From Oscheius sp. JU75 (Eukaryota > Nematoda > Chromadorea > Rhabditida > Rhabditidae): DNA of 64,000 nt. The notes under the pieces are model-generated. The model saw only the letters and a list, made by a program, of their open reading frames with translations, did not search any database and had not been told where the DNA came from. Shown here in pieces: positions 11,127 to 23,168 of this stretch. Within the stretch, counting starts at the first letter, position 1, and each line of letters starts with the position of its first letter. A program made the position numbers and the translations under genes. The stretch is taken from assembly GCA_037178855.1 (NCBI GenBank), contig JASJZC010000002.1, forward strand, positions 2,976,001-3,040,000, written 5' to 3'.

Positions 11127-12129
11127 GTTTTTTTTTTGGAAATCCTATGAACGAGAATGAATTTATAGTATCAACCAGTATGTTGACCAGAAAACACGAC
11201 TGAGCAAAGTTGACCTTGCTCCAAAAAAGCAAACGTATTGTTGGATTGTTGAGAAGTCGATCTTTGTTCCATGCTCGGGAGATCCCCCATATTTCCGTTA
11301 AAAGTGGCTGTTATTTACTTGCTGATAGTGGGCGGCAAGACTAGACAAGCTAGAGAGACATAGATACTAAACACTGTAAATATCTGTACCATCTTCCTGT
11401 AAAAGAAAAAATCACATTTATCGTTACTCATGTTTTAGAATCGTCCGGTCCGAATGAACGGCAAGGCTAGACAAGCGCCTGGTCTTGAGAATCCGAGAAA
11501 ATGAGATCTGATTCCAGGGTCTATTTTACAGAGTCTCTAAATTCAGTTTTGTGAAACGTGAATCGTTCTGTACCCCGCTCCAACTGTAAGAACTACTTGT
11601 TCAACTGAGTCAACTGTTTCAACCCTGCGTGCTCTCCAGTCCGTCATTTATTGCCCCATCTGAACTGTAAATATGAGTCAGTGAGAGTCTTCCTATAGAG
11701 ACTACAAATTCCAACTGCAGACTGACTGACTCTTCTGGATCCTTTGGAGATACTAAAAACGAATTACGATTCTATTGCATCACATACAGCCTGACATCCT
11801 AATATGTCCGCTTCTCACTGTCAGTTGAGCTCTGAGTGAGACATGAATTTTGAAATGGTACAGACGAAACTTCCATAACATCATCGCTGACGCATTGAGA
11901 GCACGGGCTACCCACTTCAACTTGTGCCAAACTATGATCTTCCAATTTTATGACCATTTCCGAGCCAGTGATGACTTTTGAATCAGTTCTCAGACGTCAT
12001 GATAAACGTTCACTGGCAGTTCAAAAAGGCAGTGATAAGGTTTCCTCCCCCTCGACAGCTATCTGGGTGTTTCTTCCAAATATACCTTTTGAATGTATTC
12101 CATATCCAGAAGCATTTTTCAGATTGACT
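11127..12129. other. Intergenic, no gene supported
   Basis: Only short unlinked open frames are seen. The stretch separates the divergently oriented PLA2 copy 2 and the CUB-like gene and may hold both upstream regions, but I see no clear promoter element. Confidence 0.45.
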
Positions 12130-14839
12130 ATGATCCAAGTCCTTTCCGTCTTTTCCTTATTCCTACTTTTACGATGCTCTAAAGCCTGCAGTAAGTTGCG
12201 CTCGAGTTCTACACTTTTGGTGCTTCCAGCTTCTTCAACCCTCAATTTAACAGCAACTTATGTGATAGAAACCCCAGTTGATCCTGCCAACAATTGTGTG
12301 ATTCAAGTGGGTTTTGAGACAGGAAAACAGAAAGAGAGAAGACAGTGGACAGATGACAAGGGACAAGTATGTTGTTGCCAGTGGACATTTGACCATTGAC
12401 AATAGACAGATATTCAAAAGGATCACTTGCTGTCATTTGAAGTTGCTGCACTGAATATGGCTAGTAGTTGCCACAAGACTGTGGGCTAGTAGCCAAGTGA
12501 TCATGTAGACTACCGGTACCGGATACTACTAGTGGCACGGGAACAACGGGATACGGGAAGACAGTAGGACCGACTGGAGCAGCGTCCTTCTTGAGAGTGG
12601 CTTCGGAGGCTTGGGCTCCCTTCGAGATGGTCAGGTACTGGTACTCATCGACTACCTTCTCCTTGACATCTTCTTAGATCTTCTTAGTATTAGTAGTATG
12701 GGCGGTGGCGAAAAACAGGCAGAAGAGCACGAGGAAAAGCTTCATTCTTGGTAGAGAGGCGACTGCTTCCTATGGGGGCGCTTGGGTAACTTTCTAGGGT
12801 CGAGAACTAACTCTTACTGTAACTTGTCAAATTGGGGATTAGGAGAAACAAGGTGTTTTGGAAATAAACTTAGCTCTTTTGTTGTTGTTTCAAAAGTAAA
12901 GTTTGCTCTTTTGGAGGGGATTAGTGCTGACAGGAGCTGACAAGTTCTGGGAGAGACAGATACGGAATCTTTCAGCTCAACTACGATGACAACCGTTATG
13001 CCAGAGTTGTTGTCCAAGTCGCGAACATGAACTCAACTGACAGTATCATCTTTACCCACGGAAATAACAGCGCTGGCATTGAGTCAGTTTCTTTCCAAAT
13101 CCATCAAACTCGCCAAATTCAGGGTCGATGGGAGTAAAGGCAACACCACGATGTCCTTTTCCTTTCCTCCTCCGTCCACACGGATTGTTATCAAGACATC
13201 ACAGGGCAGTACTCTCCGTTTTAACATCACTGTCACTCCGCTCAACTGTGAGTTAGTACCCAAAGTGAAAAATGCGGTTTTTAGTGAATCTCTTCGCCAT
13301 GCCAGGCAGCAATTTGCAAGCTGCCCCGTCCATGTACGAGAGCTATTGGGAGCTAAAGAACATGGACCAGATGTCGTTCTACATGGCTATGAGCTTGACT
13401 GGGAGCAAAGTAAGAGAACCTCTTTCGGGTATTGCGATACGCTTCAGGCAGCCTTTGCTGTGGCCTACCCAAGCCAGAATCTTGCGGTGCCCAGTTACCA
13501 GCTGTCAAACATCTTCGTCTACGATGGAAACATGCAAGTTGGTCCGACTCTGTTGGGAACGTGAGATTTCTGGCCTTTTATCAGGAAGAGATGTTTCAGT
13601 CTTTACGACTTCAAAACTGGTACTTTTGTGGCTGCCACCACCGCCTCTCTTACTTTCTACGTCGCGGATCCTGTCGAAATCGATGGTGTCATCATGATTA
13701 CTGACAAGACTAGTGAGTCACTCACTGTCATTGTCACTTTCTCTTCATTTAGATTATGAAGCCTTCTCCCGGTACAATCTCATCTGGGCACAGGCTCCAA
13801 ACAACGGCTTCCAAAGTTACAAACTGATTTCTGACCGAGACCAGGCAGCTGTGACCATAGTTAACGCTCCTTCCAGTGGAAATGAGGGTATTTATTTGAC
13901 GGAAGTGGCGAACTTGCAGGTTAGTTATCATGCTCGGCCCCAAATGATTCGATTTACAGAACAATCCCAGCGTATTGTCCTACTACCAAGGACCTCTTCA
14001 GAATCAGTCCCGCATGGTTCTCCTAATGAACTACCAGTAAGAATTTCTGTTGACATGATACCATCTTTTAGAATTGCGAACACACTCCCGCAACATTTTG
14101 GAGGAGTCGCCAGGACCTTCATAATCAATGGCACGAGCACTGCAACATTGACTTGGACAACTAATATAGCAATAAGTAAGTCTGACAGTGACAGTATTAT
14201 CTTTTCAGCGACGCAAAGTCTTGGCTACGACGGTCGCTTCGGCTTTATTGCCACTCCTAATTATCCTATGCCACAAAGTGACAATCTTTATAGTGTGGGA
14301 ATCAACCTTATTAGTGGTATGTCTAACCAATCTCTGGATTGTATCCACAGTTTTCAGCTACCAATGACCCAATATATGTGGATTTGTGGTACAAAGACTG
14401 TCAACAAATGAGCACGGTCACTACTGTTGCTGATTTGGATACGGGAGCTCTTAGCTAGTGAGTCTTGACAGAGAGAGAGACAGATTGACAGAAATATAGA
14501 AAGAGATAGATACACTCAACATTTTTCAGTGACGTCTGTTCCATCTTGACCTACGACAACAATGTCCCCTTCTCCGGCAGAAACCTGCAAATTACTGTTC
14601 ACGACAACACAACTACGAGGAGTCCAGCAATCCTCCTCTATTACCAAGTGAGCACAACAACAAACGCTCCAACGAGACCACCAGTCAGTGAGTTCCACAT
14701 CTTTTTCGAAATACAAACATTGCTTTTAGCGCCAAATGGAGGCTCGGGATCTACAAAGACTCCTGGAGGATCTGGAAACTCTCTTTTTACCGGTATCCAA
14801 CAGGCTCTTCTGCTCACAGCAGTGCTGCTCCGCTGGTGA
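12130..14839 (+). CDS. CUB-like domain secreted or GPI-anchored protein
   Basis: Twelve or so exons were joined by eye. Exon 1 (12130-12190) encodes signal peptide MIQVLSVFSLFLLLRCSKA. Later exons include 12230-12306, 12976-13082, 13123-13247, 13306-13409, 13448-13537, 13589-13712, 13753-13919, 13960-14036 and 14072-14175. The segment GRFGFIATPNYPMP (about 14231-14270) is a CUB-type signature. Other CUB-like pieces are FSFPPPSTRIVIKTSQGS and GTFVAATTASLTFYV. The C-terminus is a Gly/Ser/Thr-rich linker followed by hydrophobic QQALLLTAVLL, as in GPI-anchored proteins. Nematode CUB-like proteins are often infection-induced; that role is inference. Intron 2 (12307-12975) is unusually long and holds a duplicated segment. 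Confidence 0.8.
12490..12745 (-). pseudogene. Copy of the 61-kb small secreted-protein gene with an internal stop
   Basis: From ATG 12743-12745 the minus strand reads MKLFLVLFCLFFATA, then an in-frame TAA around codon 23, then EDVKEKVVDEYQYLTISKG. This parallels the intact gene at 60869-61108. The C-terminus diverges. The upstream flank (about 12780-12930) also matches that of the 61-kb gene, so gene and promoter were copied together into intron 2 of the CUB-like gene. Confidence 0.85.
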
Positions 14840-14972
14840 TTACGCATCATAATTTCGGGTCCTATTGAATGAAATTTTGTCTTTCTTGAAGTGTATCCGA
14901 ACCTGTTGGTAATCGGGATCAGGCATCACAAACCTGGCCAAAATACTCGCGTCGGCCAGGTCCACTCGCACT

Positions 14973-15253
14973 AGGGAAGGGTTTTAGTTGGCCGCGGGAT
15001 ATCGAAACGAGGTAGGTGCCGTTCGAAAGGGCATTGAAAATAATAGTGTTTCCCAGATTTTCAGCTGCGGAATGGATGTCTACTGTCCTCTGGAGCTTTT
15101 CCCGTTTCCAGATTTTGAGCTGAATTTACGCTCTTGGACTTGGATATCTAATGCTTCTTTCAGCGCAAGTGACCAGGTGTGCAGAGCCTATGCGCTCCGC
15201 TGAAAAACTTTTGGTTTTTGGTTCAAATCCTTTCTTCGGAAAACATTTTTATT
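14973..15253 (+). repeat. Dispersed repeat, copy 1 of 3
   Basis: About 280 bp from CTAGGGAAGGGTTTTAGTTG to CGGAAAACATTTTTATTTAC, matching both arms of the inverted repeat at 61942-62906 at roughly 90 per cent. The repeat carries an exon-like open frame on its reverse strand, broken here by a stop (TAA where the others read CAA). It also carries a tRNA-like stretch with a TTCAAATCC box. No other feature is supported in 14840-15765. Confidence 0.85.
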
Positions 15254-15765
15254 TACAAATTTATAAAAAGTTAACACAAATATTCGATCTTCGGATTACA
15301 AGGATCAGATTGCTCTGAACACATTTCTCAATTCTCAGTCAATGCCTAGACGATTCAGGTGCGCCACTCGGTTAAGTCACTGGTTCTGACGACATCATAC
15401 GGATGAGCACAATTTTTCTATTCCAATTGCTCTGCGTTTTTGTTCAGCTGCTCAGTTCATAGAAGCTGCAGCTCAGCTTTCCTGTAAAAAAACAGAAAAG
15501 TTTCATGTCTTATCGAAAGGAGACAGAGAGACAGTAGACGGTTAAGAATGGAATCCATTCACCTCGGTAGAGCGCTCCGTCTCGTCGTAGGACGTCCGTC
15601 TCGAATGGCAGCAAACTGTCGAATAGTTTGTCCAAGACAACCAAGAAACTTTTTGCTGCCACATTATTACGGAAGCAAAATTCGTTTTGTTTGCAACGCA
15701 TAATTGTTTTGCAATTTTAATGTTTTGGAACTTGTTTAAACAGAACATCGACAGTGTTTTATACA

Positions 15766-16396
15766 ATGGGTGCTCCCGCCCCGGCAAGCCTTCTGGTAGC
15801 CCATTGTCCAGTCTCTCTGTCTCTCTGTTCTTGGTGAAATATTGTCCACTTCCACTTACTGATTTTTGTCAAATCTCTTTTTGTCTAGGTAGACTACTGT
15901 CAACTGTCTCTCTGTCTCTTAATCTACCTGCCTTCCAATCAAAACTTTCAGACAAACTGGACCCACATAGGCTATGGCCTGAACGCGCTACTTTGCACAG
16001 TCAGTGTGCTAGTCATCGCGGCCTGCTTCTATGTCTTCGTGCAGCAGCGCAAGGCGAAGGAATACCTCCGACAGAAGGAATTCCGAAAGCAGATCGACAT
16101 CACGAGTCAGTGCCTGCCACACGCCCGTCCATTCGCTGCTCTAGCCGTCGAAGCCGGAATGAAGCCTCACGACGTCCTTCGCGAATAGTGACGTGGCCTT
16201 TCGTAAGAAGATCGTCCATCGAGCCTTGGGCAAAAATAACGTCGCCGACGGTCTCGACATGGTCAAGAAGATGACCAGGAACTACCCGAGCCGGTTCGTC
16301 TCCCAGGGCTACCCGCAGCAGCTCCACTTCTTGGAAGCTCTCCCGTGGAGCGAACCTAGTTCCAGCCAGAAGTTCAAAGCTGTCTCTCTCGCCTAA
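15766..16396 (+). pseudogene. Small single-pass membrane protein, coding frame broken once
   Basis: Exon 1 (15766-15795) reads MGAPAPASLL. Exon 2 starts after TTTCAG near 15952 and reads TNWTHIGYGLNALL. A transmembrane helix LLCTVSVLVIAACFYVFV follows, then a basic segment QQRKAKEYLRQKEFRKQ. The frame stops at LRE-TAG (about 16186). A strongly coding frame then continues one base over: SDVAFRKKIVHRALG, GLDMVKKMTRNYPSRF, ending SLA at TAA 16394-16396. A one-base insertion, a base error or a translational frameshift could explain it. I do not recognise the family. The N-terminal helix suggests an organelle or ER membrane anchor. Confidence 0.6.
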
Positions 16397-17175
16397 TCTC
16401 CGGACAGGATCTGGCTAGTCAATTTTGGGCAAACGAGCAAGCAGGTTCAACAGAACCTCGTGCACTGAAAGAGTAGAGACTCCAACTATAGTTTGCAAAA
16501 GAAAAGGGTACTCACCTTTGCTAGAATCTAATCTTTGAACCCTCCTCTGTTGACTCTCCAAAAACGTGTTCCGACCACATTTTAACACTCGACTCTCTCC
16601 GTTTTTGTCAATGAGAGAGGCAGCTGAGTAATTACTCCACTCGCTATAGGGACATCCGTCGTTTTCCCCTTCAATTGCAATTCTTCAAAAGTTAGTTTTG
16701 TCTCTTGTTAATTGGCAGCAGGGCGTAAATATCATCAGCTCGGCCTGAAAATAACATCTTTCTATCGGTGATGCGATTATGGCTGATAATTTGTAGAGAT
16801 TAGGGGCGGGAACCAGACTGACTTTAATCTGTCGGGTTCAGTTAGTTTCTGGCTTCTTTTCCCCGAAGATACCCATGTTTTCTAGTCAATCATTTATACC
16901 TGCTCGTCAAAACTTAGGCCGACAATTATTGCTTTTCACGAATGCAGAGGGGAACAGGTTGGATTTTCGTGACAAGGGTCCGAGAGATCACTCTGACGGG
17001 TGTCCATTTTCCTTCGAGCCTTTCGGAGACACGTGGGAATGTGCTTTTTCTCTTTGCCTTGCTTTTTTAAGAGTGTCTCTGACTATCTGTCTCTCTATTT
17101 CTCAGTATTTCGATCTCTTCGTCTCTCTATCTCTCGTCTACATTCTATTTTTCATTCAGCGTCTCCCAATATAAA
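16397..17175. other. Intergenic, no gene supported
   Basis: There is one open frame of about 100 codons with CT-rich low-complexity sequence (17045-17165) but no homology signal. The CT-rich run just before the next start is probably 5' flank of the receptor gene. Confidence 0.45.
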
Positions 17176-19128
17176 ATGGATTCCTGGCTGCTAATAATTG
17201 GTATCTTCTTCACTTTTTTTCTCATTGTCGGCACTGTTGGCAACACTATTATGATTCTGGCTTTCATCAAGTCCACGTAAGTGTCCACAACACCAAAATA
17301 ATTATATTTCCAGAAAGCTCCGGACAATTTGTCACTTTCTGATAGCCAACTTATGCTTTGCGGATCTTCTTCACTCGCTCTCACACGTTCCGAACGTCTT
17401 CACGATCTTTTCAGGATGGGAGATCAGACAGGTGAGAGCTAAAGAAAGAGAGGCAAAGATCGGAGGCGACGAAATCAGGGAGACCCTCTCCGCAAATCTT
17501 TTGCTCGCTTCTGCGCGTCTTATCTCAGAACAGTTCAAATCGCGGCCATACTCACTTCTTAGTCGTTGCATAATAACAACTGTTTCGCTGTGAGAACCAG
17601 CGGATAAGGGTGTGGCTATCCTTAACACGTGGCCCTCTTTAACACACGTGTAAGTCCGCTCTTGGCGGGACAACTATATGCATCCCGTGTGAGGACTTTA
17701 CATGACCTTTCACAGTGCTAGACATCGTGCCATCCAAGAGACTCTATTTTTTGGAAAGCTCTTTACGGGAGCGACAAGCTCTCTCCGTTTCTTTTTGTCT
17801 CCACTCACCGATTCTAGGCAAGCTGCTTCTACCTTCAAGCCACATTCCTAGCCGGCGCCGTCTCCTCAAGCCCCATATGTTTTCTACTAGGCCTGGATCG
17901 GTTCCTGGCCATTGCTTATCCTTTCTAGTAGGTCCTTGGCCTACTATCCTCTACGAAAGGTTCAGTTATCAGCAGCTACAGCGTCAGAGAACTAAAACCT
18001 TGCTTCTGTACTCTCTGTTTCCAATTCTGTACACAATTCTCTTGCTATACAGCTCGTACAGTACTCGTAGCTATGAGTCAGTCTTGCCACAAAACATTTC
18101 AAGATTTTCCTTTCAGAAATGTGCGACTCTGTGCCGTGCCAACGGCCCTAAACCCGTACGCTTTCAGCATTTTGAATCTTTCCTTCATTGCGATCCAAGC
18201 TCTGGCCTGCTGTCTATACTTTGTCTCGTGGTATCTGTTGAGGAAGAAGACCGTCGGTTAGCAATTTTAAAAAACAGAAACACGAAAAAGTTTCAGAGAA
18301 AACCTTCCGTCGAATCTTCAAGTCCATTCTGATTACAGTCTTCCTCATAATTTTTGGCTGGTTGACTACCGGACTTGTCAACTTGGCCACCTTCCTCTGG
18401 GTACCAGATTCTTACACTAGGACAATTATTCAGGTATTGTTTTTTCAGAGAGACAGGAAAAGAGACTGACAATGAGATCTCAGGATTGTTGCCCCCTAAG
18501 AAGGCTGCCGAAAATCCCTAGTCTCTAGGTCTTATTCTTTCCAAGACAAGATGAAGAAGCGGCCCTTCTAACCCTATCCTTCGGTAAGGGTTAGAAGGGC
18601 CGCTTGGACTGGGGAGTCATCCCCAGGTCTGTTGCTTGCAAAAATTTGAGCAGTAATACATTGCCATGTCTTGCGAGAACATACGGCGGGTAGTTGTGGT
18701 GGTTGAGGGTCAGAGACACGCTCGCGGACTTCGCAAGAAAGAGAAAGTCTTTTTCGGAAAGAGTCAACGTTCTGGGCTGATTGACTCACTGCGGGTGACC
18801 CCAAAGGCAGCTGACAGGCAGAAGAACAGAAGAGACAGAGATACAGTAAGACATGGACGTGACTAGCCTCTTTAAATCATCCCGGTTGACTCACTGTTGT
18901 CTTTCCCAGATGTTCGCCGGCATCTTCGTAAACACCTCCCTCTGCACAAATGTTTTCGTCTACTATCATCGAAAGTAGGTCCCGCGACTTTTTCTAACAA
19001 GTAGAAACTTCAGCACCGAGTATCGAGAAGCCATTCGAGCTGTCCTCTTCAAGGAAAAGGAGTCTTCGAGAATGAACTCGGCGCAACAGGAACCAATGCT
19101 CAATTCAAATAACTCAAGTTCTGTCTAA
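17176..19128 (+). CDS. Rhodopsin-like 7TM receptor (nematode Srsx-like)
   Basis: The first exon encodes MDSWLLIIGIFFTFFLIVGT and GNTIMILAF, TM1 with the conserved GN. Next come LRTICHFLIANLCFADLLHS (TM2), GLDRFLAIAYPF (TM3 end, DRF in place of DRY), LLLYSLFPILYTILLLY (TM4), ALNPYAFSILNLSF (TM5 region), FKSILITVFLIIFGWLTTGL (TM6) and NVFVYYHRNTEYREAI (TM7 plus the helix-8 start). The last exon ends NNSSSV at 19126-19128. Seven hydrophobic segments in this order support a G-protein-coupled receptor at the cell surface. The ligand is unknown. Introns are CT-rich and one carries a long perfect hairpin. Confidence 0.82.
18557..18605. repeat. Perfect 19-bp inverted repeat in a receptor intron
   Basis: The arms AAGCGGCCCTTCTAACCCT and AGGGTTAGAAGGGCCGCTT are perfect complements separated by ATCCTTCGGTA. 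They lie in an intron of the 7TM receptor gene. A transcript would form a stable hairpin. Confidence 0.9.
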
Positions 19129-19204
19129 CCATAATTTTTTTTATTCATATTCCGCGGGTTCTGGTTTACTCTTTTGGCACCTCTTCCAACCCAATACTGT
19201 TCGC

Positions 19205-22200
19205 TTAACCGCTTCTGACAGGTTTCAAGAAGATCAATACACAGAATGCTGCTATCAAAACGAGTGAGAGGAGGACGAAGAGGAGCAGAACATAGCTCTG
19301 AGCCTGAATTTTTCTTTGTTATCTCGTTATCGATCAAAAGTTACATTGCTGAAGCCGGATACTGTATTCGTACTGGCACCGTCTGACTTCTCTGGGACTA
19401 CCAGACTTGTTGAGGAGTTCCCGCAGAATTCTAAAACGATGATTAGGGAATGACAATAGCTTACTTTTTAGTTTTAGAGCCTCCAGTATGATCTCTGTGA
19501 CTATTAGGACAGCCAAGTAGGCAAACCAGAGGGCTGTGGCAGCGTCGAGACTGTAGAACATTGTGTTGAAACCGAGGGCGGGAAGCGTTATGGCGATCAC
19601 TGGAAGAGTACATTGACACTGTCACTGTCATAACTCACTAGCACAGAGAAATCCTAGAATTCCTATGAGACGATGGATCCAATTAAAAATGAACCGAGCT
19701 CCGGAGTCTGGCTTGCACCTGTGAGATCGTTACAGTATGGCATCACAGAGTTCAAACCTGAAGAGAGCATTGAACGGCTGTATGCAGCCAATGATGATAG
19801 CCAAGGCACCGAAGAAGCAGTGCATCGGACCTACGGAGGTGTTCTGAATACGGCTGTGACAGAGTTACTGGAGAAAATTACCTCGGCCATGGTCCAGCCA
19901 GGTTGAGGGCCCATCCAAGTCCATTCAAAGGACCAGAAGATTGCAACTATGCCGAGAATGGAGAGAAGGAGGCCCATGGAGTTGAGGGAGCGGTGGTACT
20001 GTAAAGGAAGTGAGAATAAGGGCGAGTGATTGGGACAGAGAGGCAGGGAGACGGGAAAAAAAGTCGGAAAAGGCAAGAAAAAAAACTCGGTAGTCCACGT
20101 ATCCAAAAGCTTTCAGAGTAATTAGCGAAGTTTCTCCAAAATAGCAGTCATTGCCTCGCTTCAAAAAAAATTCGAAACAAAACAAACCACAAGATAGCAA
20201 CAGTTAGAGAAAGAAACTGTAACTCTCTTACGAAAAGAGTATAAAAGGCTGTGACTAGAGCAAGGGAACCATAGCATCGATCGGATCGCCATGGCCACGG
20301 TTCCTCCCGGAGACATCGCTACCCAGCCCGCCTCGAAGATCGTCTTCAACGCGCCCTACGACGACAAGCACACCTACCACATCAAGATTATCAACTCCTC
20401 TGCTCGTCGCATTGGATGGGCCATCAAGACGACCAACATGAAGCGTCTCGGCGTCGACCCTCCATGCGGCTGTCTGGATCCCAAGGAGGCTACTCTGATG
20501 GCTGTCAGCTGCGATGCCTTCGCCTTCGGCCAGGAAGACACCAACAACGACCGCATCACCATCGAGTGGACCAATACTCCGGACGGTGCTGCCAAGCAGT
20601 TCCGCCGCGAGTGGTTCCAGGGAGATGGCATGGTTCGTCGCAAGAACCTCCCCATCGAGTACAACTCTTAGAATAAAGAGGTTGGGAGACAGGCTGTTGT
20701 TATTTTTTGTCTTAGTTGTCTACCCAGGTGTTGGGTCTCTCTTGACTAGCTGATCTACTCTTTTTACCTCTTCGAGAGTTGCTCCTTGGCCGTCGGGTCT
20801 TCAACTTTCACACCGTCCTTGGTAGCTGCACTGGTATTCCTTGTTCCAATTCGTCAATTCTATTTTACCTGTTCTCCCTGCCTATTGTCTACAACTATCT
20901 ACTCTCCTAGTAGTGTCACTGGAGCGGTTCTGGGAGAGCGTCTTGAAATCAGCCTAGCTGTCTTGCTTGCTCACTTGGGGGAAAAACTTCAGTTTTCCAT
21001 TGTTCCATTAGAGATTCTACCCGGGCTTCTTTTTGAACTCTTCCGGTCACTTTCCTTGTCTGATACTTTTCGGCTGTCTACTGTTTTTGTCTCAATGGAA
21101 ACTATCAAAGTCAAAGGATAGAGTCACGAAACGGTAGCTCATTGATCGGGAGATTGGTATCTCTTACGGCACATTACCGAGGTACAAGGACTGGAATATG
21201 AAACAAGACAGGCTTTGAAACTTACAGCGAACCACATCTTTACTCCACAAGCTGTCGACTCAGGCCAGTGGTCTTTGAAATGACGCGCAAATAAGATTCC
21301 TGTAGCTAAGAGAAGAGACCAGCTGACAGTCATGAAAATAGCTAAAGTTCCTCATACTATAGCTGCTTTTGGGCTACAAACCATGGATAATCTTGAGCCA
21401 GTCTTTCAACGATCTGTTGAGTGAGAACGGCTCTACTCCTGTTCCTTGGACTAAAAGATTCCTTTTATCAGTTTGAATAAAAAGCCTTACTGGGTACGAC
21501 AATGACACTGCTCCCAGACTTGATATACTGCCGAAGATCGATCTTGTTTGTAAAAACGGCTCGGTTCGCGGCATGGTAGGAGAGACCTTCAAGTTTTTTA
21601 GATTAGCTTTGTGCGAGTACTCACTTCCATCACTTTGGGGAGTTCCTGTTGCCGCTAGGATGTAGTAAGAGTCGTTAAGGGAGCGGAGACCCTGGACATT
21701 TGGGACTATTCTCTGCTTGAACTGGCAGTAGATTCCTCCATTCACAACGGTGGTCGAGTTGACAAGTTGTACACCTTGACTGTTCTGAAAGAGCACTATC
21801 TCTCTGCCTCTCTGTCTCTCTACCTTACAATTATACTGTTGCTCCCTTGCTGCTGTCCATTGTAAGCCAATCCAACAGAAACTTGAGGGCTATTAGTCGG
21901 CAGATAACGACAGAAAACGACCAGATCGTCTCCCATTTCAGCATCTGTCGAGAATCCAACTGCATAATAGACTGACTGTTGAGTGGAATCTATCTGTCCG
22001 AATATTTCCATGTTCAGATAGTCAACTTCTTGCTGAAAGTATCTGTATTGTATCGTACTTACACATCAGTTGATAAACGTCCCTTTGCTACAGTAACCTA
22101 CTTTCACATTCTTACGACCAAATGCCTTCATGTAATGCTACTCATGTGAACTTTCCCAGTCTATTTGAGTCTTTATGTGAACTCACCACGTAAGAGAAGT

Positions 22201-22327
22201 ACATTTTGCAATTGTTTTGACAGCCTTGAGGGTAATACAGGCATCCTTTTAGGCTTCCGCACTGGCTTCGATCGAATTGGGCCATGATAGTCGAGAAGAG
22301 AGTAATGAACAGAAAGACGCGCAACAT
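19205..22327 (-). CDS. DOMON-cytochrome b561 ferric reductase-like protein (FRRS1-like)
   Basis: Start at 22325-22327 with signal peptide [16 protein letters not shown]. The DOMON part includes [39 protein letters not shown] and [13 protein letters not shown] linker exon reads [17 protein letters not shown]. The b561 core has [20 protein letters not shown], then [58 protein letters not shown] and [18 protein letters not shown]. The His residues at YHRS, MHC and WIHR are haem ligands of the family. A final exon encodes [18 protein letters not shown], a last membrane helix, with stop at 19205-19207. The product should move electrons across a membrane to reduce iron or similar acceptors. The intron 19999-21225 contains an MSP gene on the other strand. 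Confidence 0.86.
20240..20247 (+). promoter_or_regulatory. TATA box of the MSP gene
   Basis: TATAAAAG stands about 45 bp before the ATG. The same box and flanking sequence are kept upstream of the second MSP gene (31735-31742, minus). The shared upstream block extends about 150 bp further. Confidence 0.65.
20291..20671 (+). CDS. msp: Major sperm protein
   Basis: A single-exon 126-residue protein, the standard MSP length. It contains [58 protein letters not shown] and ends [20 protein letters not shown] before YNS. MSP polymerises to drive amoeboid sperm crawling and also acts as an oocyte maturation signal. It has an immunoglobulin-like beta fold and no signal peptide, as here. The gene is compact with its own TATA box and an AATAAA signal at about 20672. 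It lies wholly within an intron of the antisense DOMON-b561 gene, so the two transcripts overlap in opposite sense. Confidence 0.97.
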   Translation: MATVPPGDIATQPASKIVFNAPYDDKHTYHIKIINSSARRIGWAIKTTNMKRLGVDPPCGCLDPKEATLMAVSCDAFAFGQEDTNNDRITIEWTNTPDGAAKQFRREWFQGDGMVRRKNLPIEYNS

Positions 22328-23168
22328 TCTGAAAGCAAATTGGTGTTTTAAAGAATAAAGATCACCAAGAAACGAGAGACTTTGAAACCTTTTGTAATCA
22401 CAGAGCTATTGGGGGTGACACAGTTAAAATATGACTTCAGTGGGTTCAACAAGTGACCGAATGGCTTATACGGAGGCGGAAAAGAAATATGTTTATGCTG
22501 GATATGAGAAAGCGGCTGATTGGAGACCAAGGCTCAAATTAATGGCTTCTTTCGACACTGACTCTCCTGCGAAAAATGATGAAATCTCAAAAAGATGGGG
22601 ATACCTGTTGGCATGGAAACATGTAGTTCAATCAAGAGGAAAAAGGTAACAAAAGTTACTGTATCGGTTGGATAGTGTGATGTCTATCGCCAGCTGATCT
22701 AATGAACTTTGCTGTTCAGTTTACTATTCATTTGTGGTACCCATCCAACTTGCTCGAGTTCAAGAGAAACAAAAGATCAGAGACAGAGAGTGGGAAGGAC
22801 AGAGATACGGAGAGATAGACAGGGAAACAGAGAGACACAGAGAAAGGGTGACAAAGAGCCAAAGAGACATAGACAGAGAGAAAGAGAGAGACAGAGAAAC
22901 AGCAAGAAAAAGTGACATAGCGCCAGAGATATACAGGCAGAGAGAAAGACGTCAATGGGATGACTAGTACTTAGTAAAAAATGATACGTTCTCGAGAAAA
23001 GTAATTGTTTGTTCCCTGGTTCAAACACGGAAATGAAAGGCTTGATTGAAGCTCTTCGATCTCGGGAAAACGGCTTTGAAAGGGGGCTGGACAATTATGA
23101 AACTCACAGCAGGTGCTTTAGTGGGAGTAGAGCAACTATGTCGAAAGTGCTTACTTACACACTCTTTA
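22328..23168. other. Intergenic with purine-rich tract
   Basis: Positions 22765-22960 are an imperfect GAGACAGAGA-type purine tract. A 72-codon open frame at 22431-22649 has no recognisable features. No gene is supported. Confidence 0.55.

Noticed and set aside
22431-22649. 72-codon frame starting MTSVGSTSDRMAYTEAEKK
   Set aside because: Protein-like in part, but isolated, without splice partners, signal or family match.
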